Source of the DNA: Bacteroidales bacterium
GTDB taxonomy: Bacteria > Bacteroidota > Bacteroidia > Bacteroidales > GCA-2711565
Reading direction: 5' to 3'
NCBI GenBank assembly: GCA_028280405.1
Contig: JANQLW010000012.1
Span: forward strand, 1 to 64,000
Length of the DNA: 64,000 nucleotides
Of this stretch, positions 24,509 through 33,594 are shown one piece after another. Position 1 is the first letter of the stretch. Every line of letters begins with the position of its first letter. A model generated the notes under the pieces. That model made no database searches and was not told the DNA's origin. It worked only from the letters and a program-made list of their open reading frames with translations. The position numbers were made by a program, and so were the translations under genes.

Positions 24509-25651
24509 ATGAGTAATAAACATTTTATAAAGTATTATCCGGTTGACAATGCGGATACATCACTAATAAAGTTAAGTGATAAAGCAACTATACAAGTTGA
24601 TTGTCAAATTAGAGAAGGAGATGAAAACTCTGATGGTGTTAAAATTTATGATGTTAAAAAGGATATTTTAAAGGAATTACAAAAGGATAGTAATGAAAAT
24701 CCATATTTAGATTTGTTTGTTTTATCGCATCCACACAAGGATCATTGTGCAGGGTTTGAAGGTAATTATTATTGTGGCGATCCCGATGATTATTCTGATG
24801 ACAATAGAGATAATGATGAAATCATAATTGGTGAATTGTGGGTTACACAAATGGTTTTTGGAAATCATATTTGCGAGGAAGCAAAGCCAATTAGAAAAGA
24901 AGCTAAAAGAAGGAGAAAACTTTTTGAAGATAATCCTGAGGAAGCTGATAAGCAAGGTAACAGATTGCATATTATTGGTTACAATGATAATGATAAAGTT
25001 GTAGATGGTTTGCATTATATTCCTGGAGAGTCTATAGAAAAAATCAATGGAGAAGAAAATGATTTTGCTTCATTTTTTATCCATGCTCCATTTAAAAGTG
25101 ACTTAATCTCAGGGAAAGCAGATAAGGACCATAATGCAACAAGTATTGTTTTTCAGTTGTCACTCAAAACAGAAATAAATGGAGAAATAAAATCAAAGGC
25201 AATGTTTGGTGGCGATGCTGATCATTATATTTGGGAAAAGATAAAAACTATCTCAGAAAACAATGATAATCAGAAAAAGTTGAAATGGAATTTATTTTTA
25301 GCACCTCATCATTGTTCCTGGTCATTTTTTAATGATAGATCATATGATGACAATAAAGAACCTAAAGATTATTCTTTAGAAATTCTTGATTACGGAGAGA
25401 GTAATGCTCATGTAATAGCATCAAGTATAAAAATTAAGAATGAAAAACCTAATCCACCACATTTTCCTGCAAAAGAGGAGTATGTTAAAAAAGTTGGTAG
25501 TGGGTATTTTAGGAATACTGCTAAAAATAAAAGTGAAAAGGCTCCTAAACCATTAGAGTTTGAAATTTCAGATGGTGGTACGAAATTGAAAAAAGTAGCT
25601 GCTTCTGCTGCTACCGGAGTTATAAATACACCAACTCCTCGTGCTGGTTAG
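24509..25651 (+). CDS. Metallo-beta-lactamase-fold protein of a ubiquitin-like operon
   Basis: A 380-residue protein with a metallo-beta-lactamase (ComEC/Rec2-like) fold. It opens YYPVDNADTSLIKLSDKATI, then shows the metal motif LSHPHKDHCAGF (about 71-82), MFGGDADHY with metal Asp (about 234) and LAPHHCSWS with metal His (about 265). A 60-residue C-terminal tail rich in Lys, Pro and Ala ends TPTPRAG. The stop codon is 1 bp before the ATG of the E2-E1-JAB gene. MBL genes beside E1/E2/JAB genes were noted in comparative surveys of prokaryotic ubiquitin-like systems (Iyer and Aravind). Its substrate is unknown. Confidence 0.8.
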   Translation: MSNKHFIKYYPVDNADTSLIKLSDKATIQVDCQIREGDENSDGVKIYDVKKDILKELQKDSNENPYLDLFVLSHPHKDHCAGFEGNYYCGDPDDYSDDNRDNDEIIIGELWVTQMVFGNHICEEAKPIRKEAKRRRKLFEDNPEEADKQGNRLHIIGYNDNDKVVDGLHYIPGESIEKINGEENDFASFFIHAPFKSDLISGKADKDHNATSIVFQLSLKTEINGEIKSKAMFGGDADHYIWEKIKTISENNDNQKKLKWNLFLAPHHCSWSFFNDRSYDDNKEPKDYSLEILDYGESNAHVIASSIKIKNEKPNPPHFPAKEEYVKKVGSGYFRNTAKNKSEKAPKPLEFEISDGGTKLKKVAASAATGVINTPTPRAG

Positions 25652-25652
25652 A

Positions 25653-27860
25653 ATGAAATATCAATATCCAATTATAAAAGGGGAAACTGTACAGTTTAAA
25701 GAGCTCAAATTGGCAAGAGCAAAAAAAATTGCTCTTGCTACTCTTGAGCATCCATATTGTATAAATGACTCAATTTGTTTTGTTTCCCGTGAAGATGGTG
25801 CAGAAATTATTCTTGTAACTTTTGATAATGAAATACCCGATAGTCCTATAAATGGGATTCAGGTTTTTGAAGATGTTGCAATAATTTGCTATAAAGAAGA
25901 TAAATGTTTCCCAGAAGTATATGCTTTAAGAGATGATTTTAATGGAGGTTTACCACACACAAATGCTCGTCCATTTGAACACCCTGTTAATCTATGTGTT
26001 ACAGAACAGTTGTTCGAAGAAGTAAAACATAAATTTAATGCATTTGAATTTATCGAATTAATTCGAAGATGGTTTTCATTAAGCTCGGAAGGAATACTTC
26101 ATCAAGAAAACCAGCCTCTAGAATCCTTCTTCTACACAAAAGGATATATAATTATACCAGCAAATTCATCTCCCAAAGATTTCAACTTTCTTCGAAAAAT
26201 AGGTAATTCAATGTTGTATTCTTTAAGTAAAGAACCAACAGGGGAATATCCATTTTCTTTGATAAGTTTCAAAGCAGATGCTCAGGTTCATGGTTTTATC
26301 AGGAGAGAACCTGTAAGAATTTCAGATTTGGATGAAGTAGTAAGACTTAAAGAGGTTCCTTTTTCGGAAGCTGTGCTTAAACTCTTTAATGATATACTTA
26401 GTCGGTTTACTGCAAGTGAAGCTTTTTTTAAGTGTAATTTTGCTTTCCACTGTGAAATTCCTGTATTAAGAAATTATAAAGATAAATCTCCTTCAGGTTT
26501 GAAAAATTTATTCTTTCTTACTCAGCAAAGTTATATGGATATTGGGTTAAAGTCAGGATGTATTGGAGAAGCTGAAGGCAATTATAGTATTTTGATCCCA
26601 AGAAAGTTTGATTTGAATATAATAAAAGATACTCCAATCGTATTATTTTCACCATTAATTGATTTTAGTCCTGCATCTGCAGCCCTTTTAAATAATATAA
26701 AACCAAACAATTTGAATTTATTATTAGTTGGAGCAGGTGCATTGGGATCACAGGTTTTAAGTGTTTTTTCTCGATTAGGCTTTGGTAAATGGACGGTTAT
26801 AGATCATGATTTTATGTTACCCCATAATTTAGCAAAACATGCATTGAACAGAAAAGATATTGGATTTAATAAGGCAACAAAAATTTCGGAGGAAGTAAAT
26901 GAATTACTTGGCGAGGAAGTCGTAAAACCAATTGAGAAAAATTTCTTAGAATTAGTGAAAGACAAAGAATTTGATGAAATAATAGCTAAGCCAGAAGTTA
27001 TAATTGATATGTCAACATCAATTGCTGTTGCCAGAAAAATATCTAGAGATATTGATAAGGAATCTGATAAACCCAGAATATCAGCATTTTTAAACCCGAT
27101 AGGAACTGATTTGGTAGTTCTTGCTGAGGATGAAAAAAGAACACATCGTTTAGATTTTCTGGAAATGCAATATTACAGATGTATCTTCAATGAAAAAAAA
27201 CTACATGACCATCTAAGAATTAATGATTCTGATAAAATCCGATATAACCGAAATAGTTGCCGTGATATAACGAATAAGATAAATCAAACGGATGTTGCCA
27301 TTCATGCATCAATTTGTGCAAAGTCGTTAAAAAAGATAATTGAAGAAGGGAATTCTTACTTATCTATTTGGAGTGTTAATAATGATACACATGAGGTTAA
27401 TCATTTTTCTTTTGAACCATCAAAGTGGATAGTAAAGAAGTTGGATAATTGGGAGATTTGTATAGATGAATGGTTGGTTCAAAAAATGATAGCTTATAGG
27501 TCAAAAAAGTTACCAAAAGAAACAGGTGGTATATTGATAGGTTCAATTGATACAGAAAGGAATATACTATATCTTATTGATACAATTATTGCTCCTGCTG
27601 ATAGCGTCGAAAATAGTACTAGCTTTGTACGGGGAACACAAGGATTGCTTGAAGAATACAATTTATATCAGGAGGTAACAGATAGTCAAGTAAATTATTT
27701 AGGAGAATGGCATTCACATCCTCAAGGTTGCTCAATAAATCCAAGTAAATTAGATAATGTATTATTTCACTATTTATCGGAGCAACTAGAACACCAAGGA
27801 CTACCAGTAGTTATGTGTATAATAGGAGATAATGGTTTCAGTTTAATTTTCAAAACTTAG
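25653..27860 (+). CDS. E2-E1-JAB triple-domain ubiquitin-like conjugation/deconjugation protein
   Basis: I start at the ATG at 25653, 1 bp after the preceding stop (735 residues); a GTG at 25641 in the same frame is less likely. An E2-like domain is suggested by FEHPVNLCVTEQL, whose Cys (about 116) sits in the NLC context of E2 active sites. The E1/ThiF domain shows LLLVGAGALGSQVLSVFSRL (about 356) and NSCRDITN as a candidate catalytic Cys. The JAB/JAMM domain has PKETGGILIG (Glu about 622) and GEWHSHPQGCSINPSKLD (His, His, Ser, Asp, about 684-700), with one residue more than usual in the loop. One chain could thus adenylate, transfer and remove a ubiquitin-like modifier. Confidence 0.82.
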   Translation: MKYQYPIIKGETVQFKELKLARAKKIALATLEHPYCINDSICFVSREDGAEIILVTFDNEIPDSPINGIQVFEDVAIICYKEDKCFPEVYALRDDFNGGLPHTNARPFEHPVNLCVTEQLFEEVKHKFNAFEFIELIRRWFSLSSEGILHQENQPLESFFYTKGYIIIPANSSPKDFNFLRKIGNSMLYSLSKEPTGEYPFSLISFKADAQVHGFIRREPVRISDLDEVVRLKEVPFSEAVLKLFNDILSRFTASEAFFKCNFAFHCEIPVLRNYKDKSPSGLKNLFFLTQQSYMDIGLKSGCIGEAEGNYSILIPRKFDLNIIKDTPIVLFSPLIDFSPASAALLNNIKPNNLNLLLVGAGALGSQVLSVFSRLGFGKWTVIDHDFMLPHNLAKHALNRKDIGFNKATKISEEVNELLGEEVVKPIEKNFLELVKDKEFDEIIAKPEVIIDMSTSIAVARKISRDIDKESDKPRISAFLNPIGTDLVVLAEDEKRTHRLDFLEMQYYRCIFNEKKLHDHLRINDSDKIRYNRNSCRDITNKINQTDVAIHASICAKSLKKIIEEGNSYLSIWSVNNDTHEVNHFSFEPSKWIVKKLDNWEICIDEWLVQKMIAYRSKKLPKETGGILIGSIDTERNILYLIDTIIAPADSVENSTSFVRGTQGLLEEYNLYQEVTDSQVNYLGEWHSHPQGCSINPSKLDNVLFHYLSEQLEHQGLPVVMCIIGDNGFSLIFKT

Positions 27861-27863
27861 CTT

Positions 27864-28370
27864 ATGAAAGAAATTATTGATAAAATCTCATCTTACAATC
27901 TCTTTAACTATTTGTTTCCAGGGATACTATTTGTTGTATTATTGAAAGAGGTTACATATCTCAATTTAATACAACAAAATATCATTGAGGGCATATTCCT
28001 ATATTATTTTATTGGGTTAATAATTAGTCGGTTGGGGTCAATTATTATTGAGCCTTTCTTGAAGTATCTCTCATTCGTAAAATATAAAAGTTATAAGGAT
28101 TATTTAAAAGCTATTGAAATTAATAAAGAATTAAAGTTGTATGTTGAAATTAATAATATGTTTCGTACACTTTGTGCATTATTTTTTCTTTTGGGCACGA
28201 TAATCCTTCTTGATTGGATTGGTGTAAAAATTGATTTTACAAACAAATTAGTAAGATTATCAATCATTATTTCTCTTTTGGGATTGCTATTGTTCTCATA
28301 TAGAAAACATACAAAATTTATTTTCAAGAGAATAGAAGCTATTTTAACTAGTTCAAAAAAAGAAAGTTAA
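27864..28370 (+). CDS. Multi-pass membrane protein of the ubiquitin-like operon
   Basis: A 168-residue protein with membrane segments near 15-30, 40-58, 100-125 and 130-148 and a basic C-terminus. It opens KISSYNLFNYLFPGILFVVL and then YYFIGLIISRLGSIIIEPFL. It starts 3 bp after the E2-E1-JAB stop, so it belongs to that operon and may be the membrane effector or target. A similar PG...Y-IG layout is present in the cassette protein 4055-4531. No CD-NTase (cGAS-like) gene is in the operon, so it is not an ordinary CBASS locus. Confidence 0.7.
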   Translation: MKEIIDKISSYNLFNYLFPGILFVVLLKEVTYLNLIQQNIIEGIFLYYFIGLIISRLGSIIIEPFLKYLSFVKYKSYKDYLKAIEINKELKLYVEINNMFRTLCALFFLLGTIILLDWIGVKIDFTNKLVRLSIIISLLGLLLFSYRKHTKFIFKRIEAILTSSKKES

Positions 28371-28723
28371 AAAAATGCTATAACAGATTTGAAATTGGGA
28401 TTAATGAAAATTATTCAAAATCCAACTCTTTAAATAATATGAGTTGTGAATTATTGAGGAATATGGAATACCATTAATCCTGTCAAAGTTAATTATCCTT
28501 TTGTTTCCAAAATTCTTATACACCCACATCATGGAAATAAATTTTATGAACTACAAGATAGGATGATGCCGGATTGGAGGAGATGGAAGGATCGATTAGA
28601 GAAAGTTTCTTCTTAGTAGAAGCAATTTATGAGGTTTTTACAATATTAACATTGCCATTAAATCATTTCGTCTTTTCATACTTAGAAGGTAAAACAGATA
28701 AAATATTGAGTTCTTTGAGGGGC
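28371..28723. other. Non-coding stretch downstream of the ubiquitin-like operon
   Basis: No convincing gene. An 83-codon open frame at 28574-28825 runs into the repeat cluster and has no recognisable features, so I do not call it. Weak remnants of coding sequence may be present. Confidence 0.4.
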
Positions 28724-28927
28724 TTATGTGTGCGATACATTTATCAGGCTGATATACTGAACAAAATAGTGAACAGAAGCATGCGCACAGATTTTACCTG
28801 TGCGCGTTTTTATGCGAACAGGTAACGCACAGGTAGTGCACAGTTTTTTAGTGTTTAGGATTATGTGTGCGCTATATTTAATTGATTATTAATAGTATAT
28901 AATGGAGCGCACAGATCGCACAGGTAA
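28724..28927. repeat. Iteron-like repeat cluster, candidate replication origin of the element
   Basis: A 20-bp direct repeat TTATGTGTGCG(A/C)TA(C/T)ATTTA lies at 28724-28743 and 28861-28880. Between and beyond are many copies of a GCGCACAG / GCACAGGTA word in both orientations: 28783-28804 forms a perfect GCGCACA/TGTGCGC hairpin, with others at about 28815-28842 and 28906-28926. AT-rich DNA separates them. The cluster lies on the island just past the 3' end of a primase-helicase gene. Dense short repeats plus a primase suggest an origin or a regulator-binding site. Confidence 0.55.
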
Positions 28928-29368
28928 TTTGGCTATCAGGAAACTTTTTATTATGCAGAATTATTAAAGGGGTAGTTCGACAAGCTCACCAACCATGGGG
29001 TCGACACTTCGACTATCCGCTCAGTGGGGCCAAGCTCACCAACCGTGGTTTCGACACTTCGAGTATCGATGCAAGCCAACTGTCTGGCTTTATGTCGAGC
29101 ATCGTCGAGACATTTACACAGAAATTAAACATAGACAAGGGTGCCTGAGGAAACCGAGGGACTATAAAATTTTGTGATCATCACTAACTTGACGGATATA
29201 GGATAGAAACCCCTCTGTCACTGTCCGCCTCCATTTCATTACGGACGGACAAGCGTGACATCTCCTCAAGGGGAGAATTATTAGTTGAAAGGGATGCCCT
29301 CTTGATTGCTTTGTTGACTTCGACGAGCTCAGTCACCGGGTTTTTGAAAGAATTGAATGTAATTATTG
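28928..29368. other. Non-coding stretch with dispersed TCGACAAGCTCACCAACC-type repeats
   Basis: Contains two imperfect copies of a ~45-bp unit (about 28975-29015 and 29028-29068) built from TCGACAAGCTCACC, ACCATGGGG/ACCGTGGTT and TCGACACTTCGA words. A relative, TCGACGAGCTCAGTCACCGG, follows near 29319. Such words are dispersed repeats in many Bacteroidota genomes. No gene is called; an open frame at 28995-29177 is made of the repeat. Confidence 0.5.
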
Positions 29369-31678
29369 TTAAAAGGGGATATTTTCCTGAAGGTCAGGTT
29401 TTGGATGATTTATTGTATTATCATAAGGATCTTTTACATATTGGATGTTTTTGTCTTCTTCGGGATTGATGAAGTATTCACGTTTGAATTCGAATGGGCG
29501 TCCGCGGTGTTTTATGTAGATGACTTTTTCGATTTGTTCGCCTTCATCCCAAATTTGTGTTTGTTGAGGGTATTGGTAGACTTTGACAATGTACTGTCCT
29601 TTATCGTTTTTAAGGTTGTCTATTCCCAGGTTTTCCTTTATAAGTTTACTTATGTACTTTTCATTGTAGCGACCTTTGAAAAATTGTTTGTTAATAATAG
29701 CAGAAGACATCATTATTTGATCATCACCCGTATCATATAATAATTCTGTTATCCGGGATTTGATTTCCTGTTCTGCCCAGGGTTTGCTGTTTTCCTGAAC
29801 TAATTTGAGCGCTTCAGTAATTAATAAGTCGGGATGGAACCACATTCGACTTTCATTTTGTGTACTAAGTTTACGTTTGTTGAGGTAATCCAGAAAAGCA
29901 GGAATTTCATATTGGAGATCTTCGAGGATGTTTACGTTTATATTTTTGGGTATGGGGATTTTACGAACCCAGTATCTAATGTCGTTTTTAGAAGCATAGA
30001 TGAAGTTATCTTCATTATTTGAGAGTAGTATGAATTTTCCAAAGAAGTCAAGTTCTATATGATCTTTGCCTTTGGCATTCATTAGTATTTTATCTGCAGT
30101 AGAAAGGGCTTTTATCTTTTCAATGATCTGTTTTTTATCCAGGAAGGTTTCTTCGGATATAATAATGAGTTTGTTGGCGTAGGTGGTGTTAAAACTGGCA
30201 GAGAGTTCATCGTTTCCGACGATGGTGACATTTTGAGTAAAGATTTCTTTGAGGTATTTGGCAAAGGTTGTTTTTCCCGTATGGTTCTCTTTAGAAACCA
30301 GGCATAAGATCGGGAGTATTTGTGTGGGCTTTTGAAAAAGCAATTGGATATAATCCAAACCCAGTTCCATTTGCTCATTGAATATATGCTTTATAAAATT
30401 TAAAGTAATATCGCAATTACCTTCTTCCGGTTCATGGCCAAAAGGAGCATAAATGTTAAAACAGTTGTTAATAACAAGATGAAAGTTATTATGATCAGGA
30501 ACGTTGCAAAAAGATTTATACTTAGGAACATGATCCAGGAATCTTTTTCCATGATCATCGATGATGGTGCTTTTTAACCGCCTCTCAAACCTTCTTTCCA
30601 GGCTTTGGAATTTATTAGGGACCTCAACAAATTCATAATAAGAGTCGCCTACCCTGAAATAATTTCGTGCTGCTGCAGGAATAACGATCTTTAGTTTTTC
30701 GTTTTCATTGTCCCAACAATATTGGGTGCCGTTATAGATAAATTTCCGGTCCTTTATAGTTTCTTCATGAAAAGAATAAAAATCATCGGGTGTATTGATT
30801 TGGAAGTATTTTCGGAGTTTGTGGGTAGAGTGTGAGATATCGAGTTTATAGAAATATTTTCCGGGTTTGCTGAATAAGGATATGTCTTTGGCCAGTTTCC
30901 ATTCTTCACCTCTATGTAAAATTAAAATATCATCAAGGCCTTTGGGATTTTCAGGGTGATTAGCACTAATTATATGCGAAAAATAGATGTTAATTTCGTA
31001 ATCTTTTAGAAGTTCCTGGATACTACGTGCAGAGGAATAAAATCCGCCGGGGCGCTTGTATAAGTCATCGTTATTTTCAATGGCTTTTTCAGAGATGTTA
31101 AGACAATCACCATCATATAGAATGATCACATTTTGAACTTTACATACTTTGATGAGTTCTAAAATTTCAGGATGGAGGGTTTTTGTTTTTTTATTTCGAT
31201 AATGGGTGATAGAAGATAAACCGACTACATCAATATTGTGCATGCAGCCTTTAAAGGCTTTGAAGAAACCTTCAGTTAAAATAAGTGTTTTAATCGGGAC
31301 TTTGTTTTCAAATTTTTCAATGAGCCCCGGAGGGAAAAAAGGAAAAGTACCGGCTCCTTTTGGAATGTGATACTTTTTCTCTTTTCCGTTTTTATCAATG
31401 AGTGGTTCTTTGAGCCTGGTAATGTAGTAGGTTTGCTCACGATTATTATTAATGTTTGGTTTTAAGGGAGAAGCTCCCGGGTGATCATAAACAATTGCTC
31501 TTCGATATAGTGAGTAAACCAGGATTTTAATATTACCAAAATCATCCTCTGAGAATATTTTGTCTTGATATTTACGATCCATATAGCCGTAAAGATCAAT
31601 TGTATTCAAATTTTCATCGACACCCAGCTCATTGATAATTCTTTTTGTGAAATATTCTCCATAAGATGTTTTATTCAT
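29369..31678 (-). CDS. TOPRIM primase / DUF5906-type helicase replication protein
   Basis: About 769 residues from the ATG at 31678 (MNKTSYGEYF); an in-frame upstream ATG at 31693 is possible. The N-terminal part has a TOPRIM-like core, LILTEGFFKAFKG (about 132) and NVIILYDGDCLNIS (about 185), as in DUF3854 primase-type proteins. The C-terminal half is a primase-associated SF3/DUF5906 helicase: VSKENHTGKTTFAKYL (Walker A, about 465), NKLIIISEE (Walker B) and FILLSNNEDNF (sensor). It would drive replication of the excised element. It follows a small gene and an HTH gene with overlaps, forming an operon 32202-29369. Confidence 0.82.
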   Translation of the reverse strand: MNKTSYGEYFTKRIINELGVDENLNTIDLYGYMDRKYQDKIFSEDDFGNIKILVYSLYRRAIVYDHPGASPLKPNINNNREQTYYITRLKEPLIDKNGKEKKYHIPKGAGTFPFFPPGLIEKFENKVPIKTLILTEGFFKAFKGCMHNIDVVGLSSITHYRNKKTKTLHPEILELIKVCKVQNVIILYDGDCLNISEKAIENNDDLYKRPGGFYSSARSIQELLKDYEINIYFSHIISANHPENPKGLDDILILHRGEEWKLAKDISLFSKPGKYFYKLDISHSTHKLRKYFQINTPDDFYSFHEETIKDRKFIYNGTQYCWDNENEKLKIVIPAAARNYFRVGDSYYEFVEVPNKFQSLERRFERRLKSTIIDDHGKRFLDHVPKYKSFCNVPDHNNFHLVINNCFNIYAPFGHEPEEGNCDITLNFIKHIFNEQMELGLDYIQLLFQKPTQILPILCLVSKENHTGKTTFAKYLKEIFTQNVTIVGNDELSASFNTTYANKLIIISEETFLDKKQIIEKIKALSTADKILMNAKGKDHIELDFFGKFILLSNNEDNFIYASKNDIRYWVRKIPIPKNINVNILEDLQYEIPAFLDYLNKRKLSTQNESRMWFHPDLLITEALKLVQENSKPWAEQEIKSRITELLYDTGDDQIMMSSAIINKQFFKGRYNEKYISKLIKENLGIDNLKNDKGQYIVKVYQYPQQTQIWDEGEQIEKVIYIKHRGRPFEFKREYFINPEEDKNIQYVKDPYDNTINHPKPDLQENIPF

Positions 31679-31913
31679 TTCTATAGGCCTCAAGTAAGTT
31701 GCTTAATTGTTTTATATCCTTACTAAGTGAATGAATTAAGAAGCGGTTGGTTTCAATTGATGATTCCAGGAAACATTCTTTTTTGTTTGCTATCCTTACA
31801 ACTAAATGGATTGTTTTTAAGTGGAAACCGTGAATTCGAAAAGAAATTAGGAGTACTGAGAGGTAAGTTCTTTTTCTTAAGAGCCTATATAAATAGTTAT
31901 GATCCTTGCTCAT
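31671..31913 (-). CDS. Small hypothetical protein of the replication module
   Basis: I choose the ATG at 31913 (MSKDHNYLYRLL, 80 residues) over the longer frame, because it sits just after the HTH gene stop at 31918. It has a basic, hydrophobic N-terminus and a C-terminal helix with SIETNRFLIHSLSKDIKQL. No motif is recognised. It overlaps the start of the primase-helicase gene by 8 nt, so its translation is likely coupled. Confidence 0.5.
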   Translation of the reverse strand: MSKDHNYLYRLLRKRTYLSVLLISFRIHGFHLKTIHLVVRIANKKECFLESSIETNRFLIHSLSKDIKQLSNLLEAYRNE

Positions 31914-31917
31914 AGTT

Positions 31918-32202
31918 TTATTTATTAATATAATGATCATCAAAATAAGCCTGGATATCTTCAGCTTTGTAGTATATTTTTCCGTGAATCCTTGAGTAAG
32001 GAATGATCCCCTTATCCCGATAAGTTTGCAGTGTCCGTTCTGAAATCATGAGTTTTTTGCAGACTTCATGTTTGTTAAGCCAGGCTTTATTTTTTGTATT
32101 TGAGCTATCATTAGACAGATTGTCCAGTACAATTTTTTTAAGTTCGTCAACACTTTCCATTAGTTTTTTGAAAGCGGAGGATTCGATTGTGATTACTTCC
32201 AT
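31918..32202 (-). CDS. HTH_17 / excisionase-like DNA-binding protein
   Basis: A 94-residue protein. A helical N-terminus (FKKLMESVDELKKIVLDNL) is followed by AWLNKHEVCKKLMISERTLQ and TYRDKGIIPYSRIHGKIYYK, a MerR-type winged helix. It is very typical of the small HTH gene that precedes replication genes in Bacteroidota integrative elements, where it acts as excisionase or transcription factor. It is the first gene of the module. Confidence 0.82.
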   Translation of the reverse strand: MEVITIESSAFKKLMESVDELKKIVLDNLSNDSSNTKNKAWLNKHEVCKKLMISERTLQTYRDKGIIPYSRIHGKIYYKAEDIQAYFDDHYINK

Positions 32203-32390
32203 TTTATTAATTATTAAATTAGTAAGTCTGTTTTACCCCTCTCCCGAAAAATCGGGATCCCTGCCTGCAGCAGGCAGGTCCCCAAGGGGAGGATTGTTCT
32301 ATCTATCTCAAGTCGATATTTTTTAAGTTTGAAGAAATAGAGACTGAGAAATTTTGAGCAATACTAGGATTAATAAAAAAGTCCGGGAGT

Positions 32391-32419
32391 AAAAAAATGG
32401 TCTCCGAGACCATTTTTTT
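32391..32419. terminator. Bidirectional terminator hairpin
   Basis: A perfect 13-bp stem, AAAAAAATGGTCT / AGACCATTTTTTT with a 3-nt loop, lies 35 bp past the stop of the RteC-like gene on the minus strand. Its A/T ends allow termination in both directions. A separate GC-rich palindrome (CTGCCTGCAGCAGGCAG) lies near 32262-32278. Confidence 0.75.
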
Positions 32420-32453
32420 AGTAAGTAAAAGATTATTAGCAGATTAGCTGCTT

Positions 32454-33497
32454 TTAGGTGATTTTGTCCAGATTTATTCCGTGAGACCTTTTGGATTTTT
32501 TGTCAATTCTCTTTGGATTTAGGTATGTTCTCAGCGTTTCTTTCGAAAGCGTGTGACCTTTGTTATCCAGAAAGTTAAGGTGAATAAAATCGACTAAATC
32601 CATATTTGTCAAAAAGGTCTCAGGAAACTTTGAGACTTTTTGTGAGTATGAGGTATTTTCATCTTTTATTTCAATTATTCCTTTCTCAAGGAGATCTAAA
32701 AACAGGGTTGTAAGCTGATTTATTTTTGAGGTCCATCTTAATTTAGGAGATCCGGATTTATTATATGTTTGTTTTTCATAATCGGAGGAATTATCATTTA
32801 TCATATTTACGTTATCCTGATAAATGTATTTAATGCAATCGGCAGAGGTAGTCTTATCAATATTATTGATTAGTTTTTTTGAGCTATTATAATACTCAGT
32901 AATGAAGGGATTAAATAAGCGATGATAGAATCGAATTGATTTAATTAAAAATTTTTTCAAGCAGTCGTTAATATAGTACAGGGTTTGTTTTTTATTGTCG
33001 TTTTCAGGAATGACTAAGTAATGACTATAGGCTGATGACTCTCTTAATAGAAATTCAGCATTTCTAAGGTTTTTTGTAGCTAATATTTTTAATTCTTCAG
33101 TCTGAGTATTCATGTTTAGTAAGTTACGTGCCCTTATTTTAATTCTTTCAAATTCATCCATTAAAAGCTGTAAGTAACATTTTGATTTATAACATGGAGG
33201 CTTTATAATATCATTATCCAGTTTATCCCCAATCAAATAATATTTATTTGGGATAATGGTAACTGTTTCAAGGTTGTTAGTTGACCCTTTCAGAATAATA
33301 AAGTCTTCCGGGGTTCTATAACCAATCTTTAAATATTCTTTTTGAGGAATTTCTAAATTTAGAAATTCCTGAGTATTTGCATATTCTATCAGATTAGCTA
33401 ATAAATGTGGATCATCAAATTGTGTTCTTGTGGGTTGTAATTTCCCATGTAGGATTTCACAATAAATTGAGAACTCCTTTCTAAGTGAAGCGTTCAT
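32454..33497 (-). CDS. RteC-like protein (putative element regulator)
   Basis: A 347-residue soluble protein. The N-terminal two thirds are helical with few conserved words. The C-terminal third, KLRWTSKINQLTTLFLDLLE then GIIEI, later FIHLNFLDNKGHTLSKETL and LRTYLNPKR, resembles the RteC domain (W-x-L-LxxLL, then a short 'fn' and 'TFLdxL' region). RteC controls excision in CTnDOT. Its place next to the integrase supports a role in mobility, but the match is by eye and remote. The gap to the integrase gene is about 100 bp. Confidence 0.5.
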   Translation of the reverse strand: MNASLRKEFSIYCEILHGKLQPTRTQFDDPHLLANLIEYANTQEFLNLEIPQKEYLKIGYRTPEDFIILKGSTNNLETVTIIPNKYYLIGDKLDNDIIKPPCYKSKCYLQLLMDEFERIKIRARNLLNMNTQTEELKILATKNLRNAEFLLRESSAYSHYLVIPENDNKKQTLYYINDCLKKFLIKSIRFYHRLFNPFITEYYNSSKKLINNIDKTTSADCIKYIYQDNVNMINDNSSDYEKQTYNKSGSPKLRWTSKINQLTTLFLDLLEKGIIEIKDENTSYSQKVSKFPETFLTNMDLVDFIHLNFLDNKGHTLSKETLRTYLNPKRIDKKSKRSHGINLDKIT

Positions 33498-33594
33498 ATA
33501 TCTTTAATTAGGCATAAATAAAAATGGGGAGAATCAAGTCTGTCTATTAATTCTATATTTTGTATAATAGTAACCTGATTGTTAGTAAGTTTGC

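Noticed and set aside
25641-25652. GTG start of the E2-E1-JAB gene
   Set aside because: It would overlap the MBL gene end; the ATG at 25653 is 1 bp after the stop and fits tight coupling.
24509-28370. Ordinary CBASS with Cap2/Cap3
   Set aside because: No CD-NTase gene and the E2, E1 and JAB parts are in one protein, unlike separate Cap2 and Cap3.
28574-28825. 83-codon frame on the plus strand
   Set aside because: It runs into the iteron-like repeats and shows no recognisable protein features.
28995-29177. 60-codon frame
   Set aside because: Composed of the dispersed TCGACAAGCTC-type repeat.
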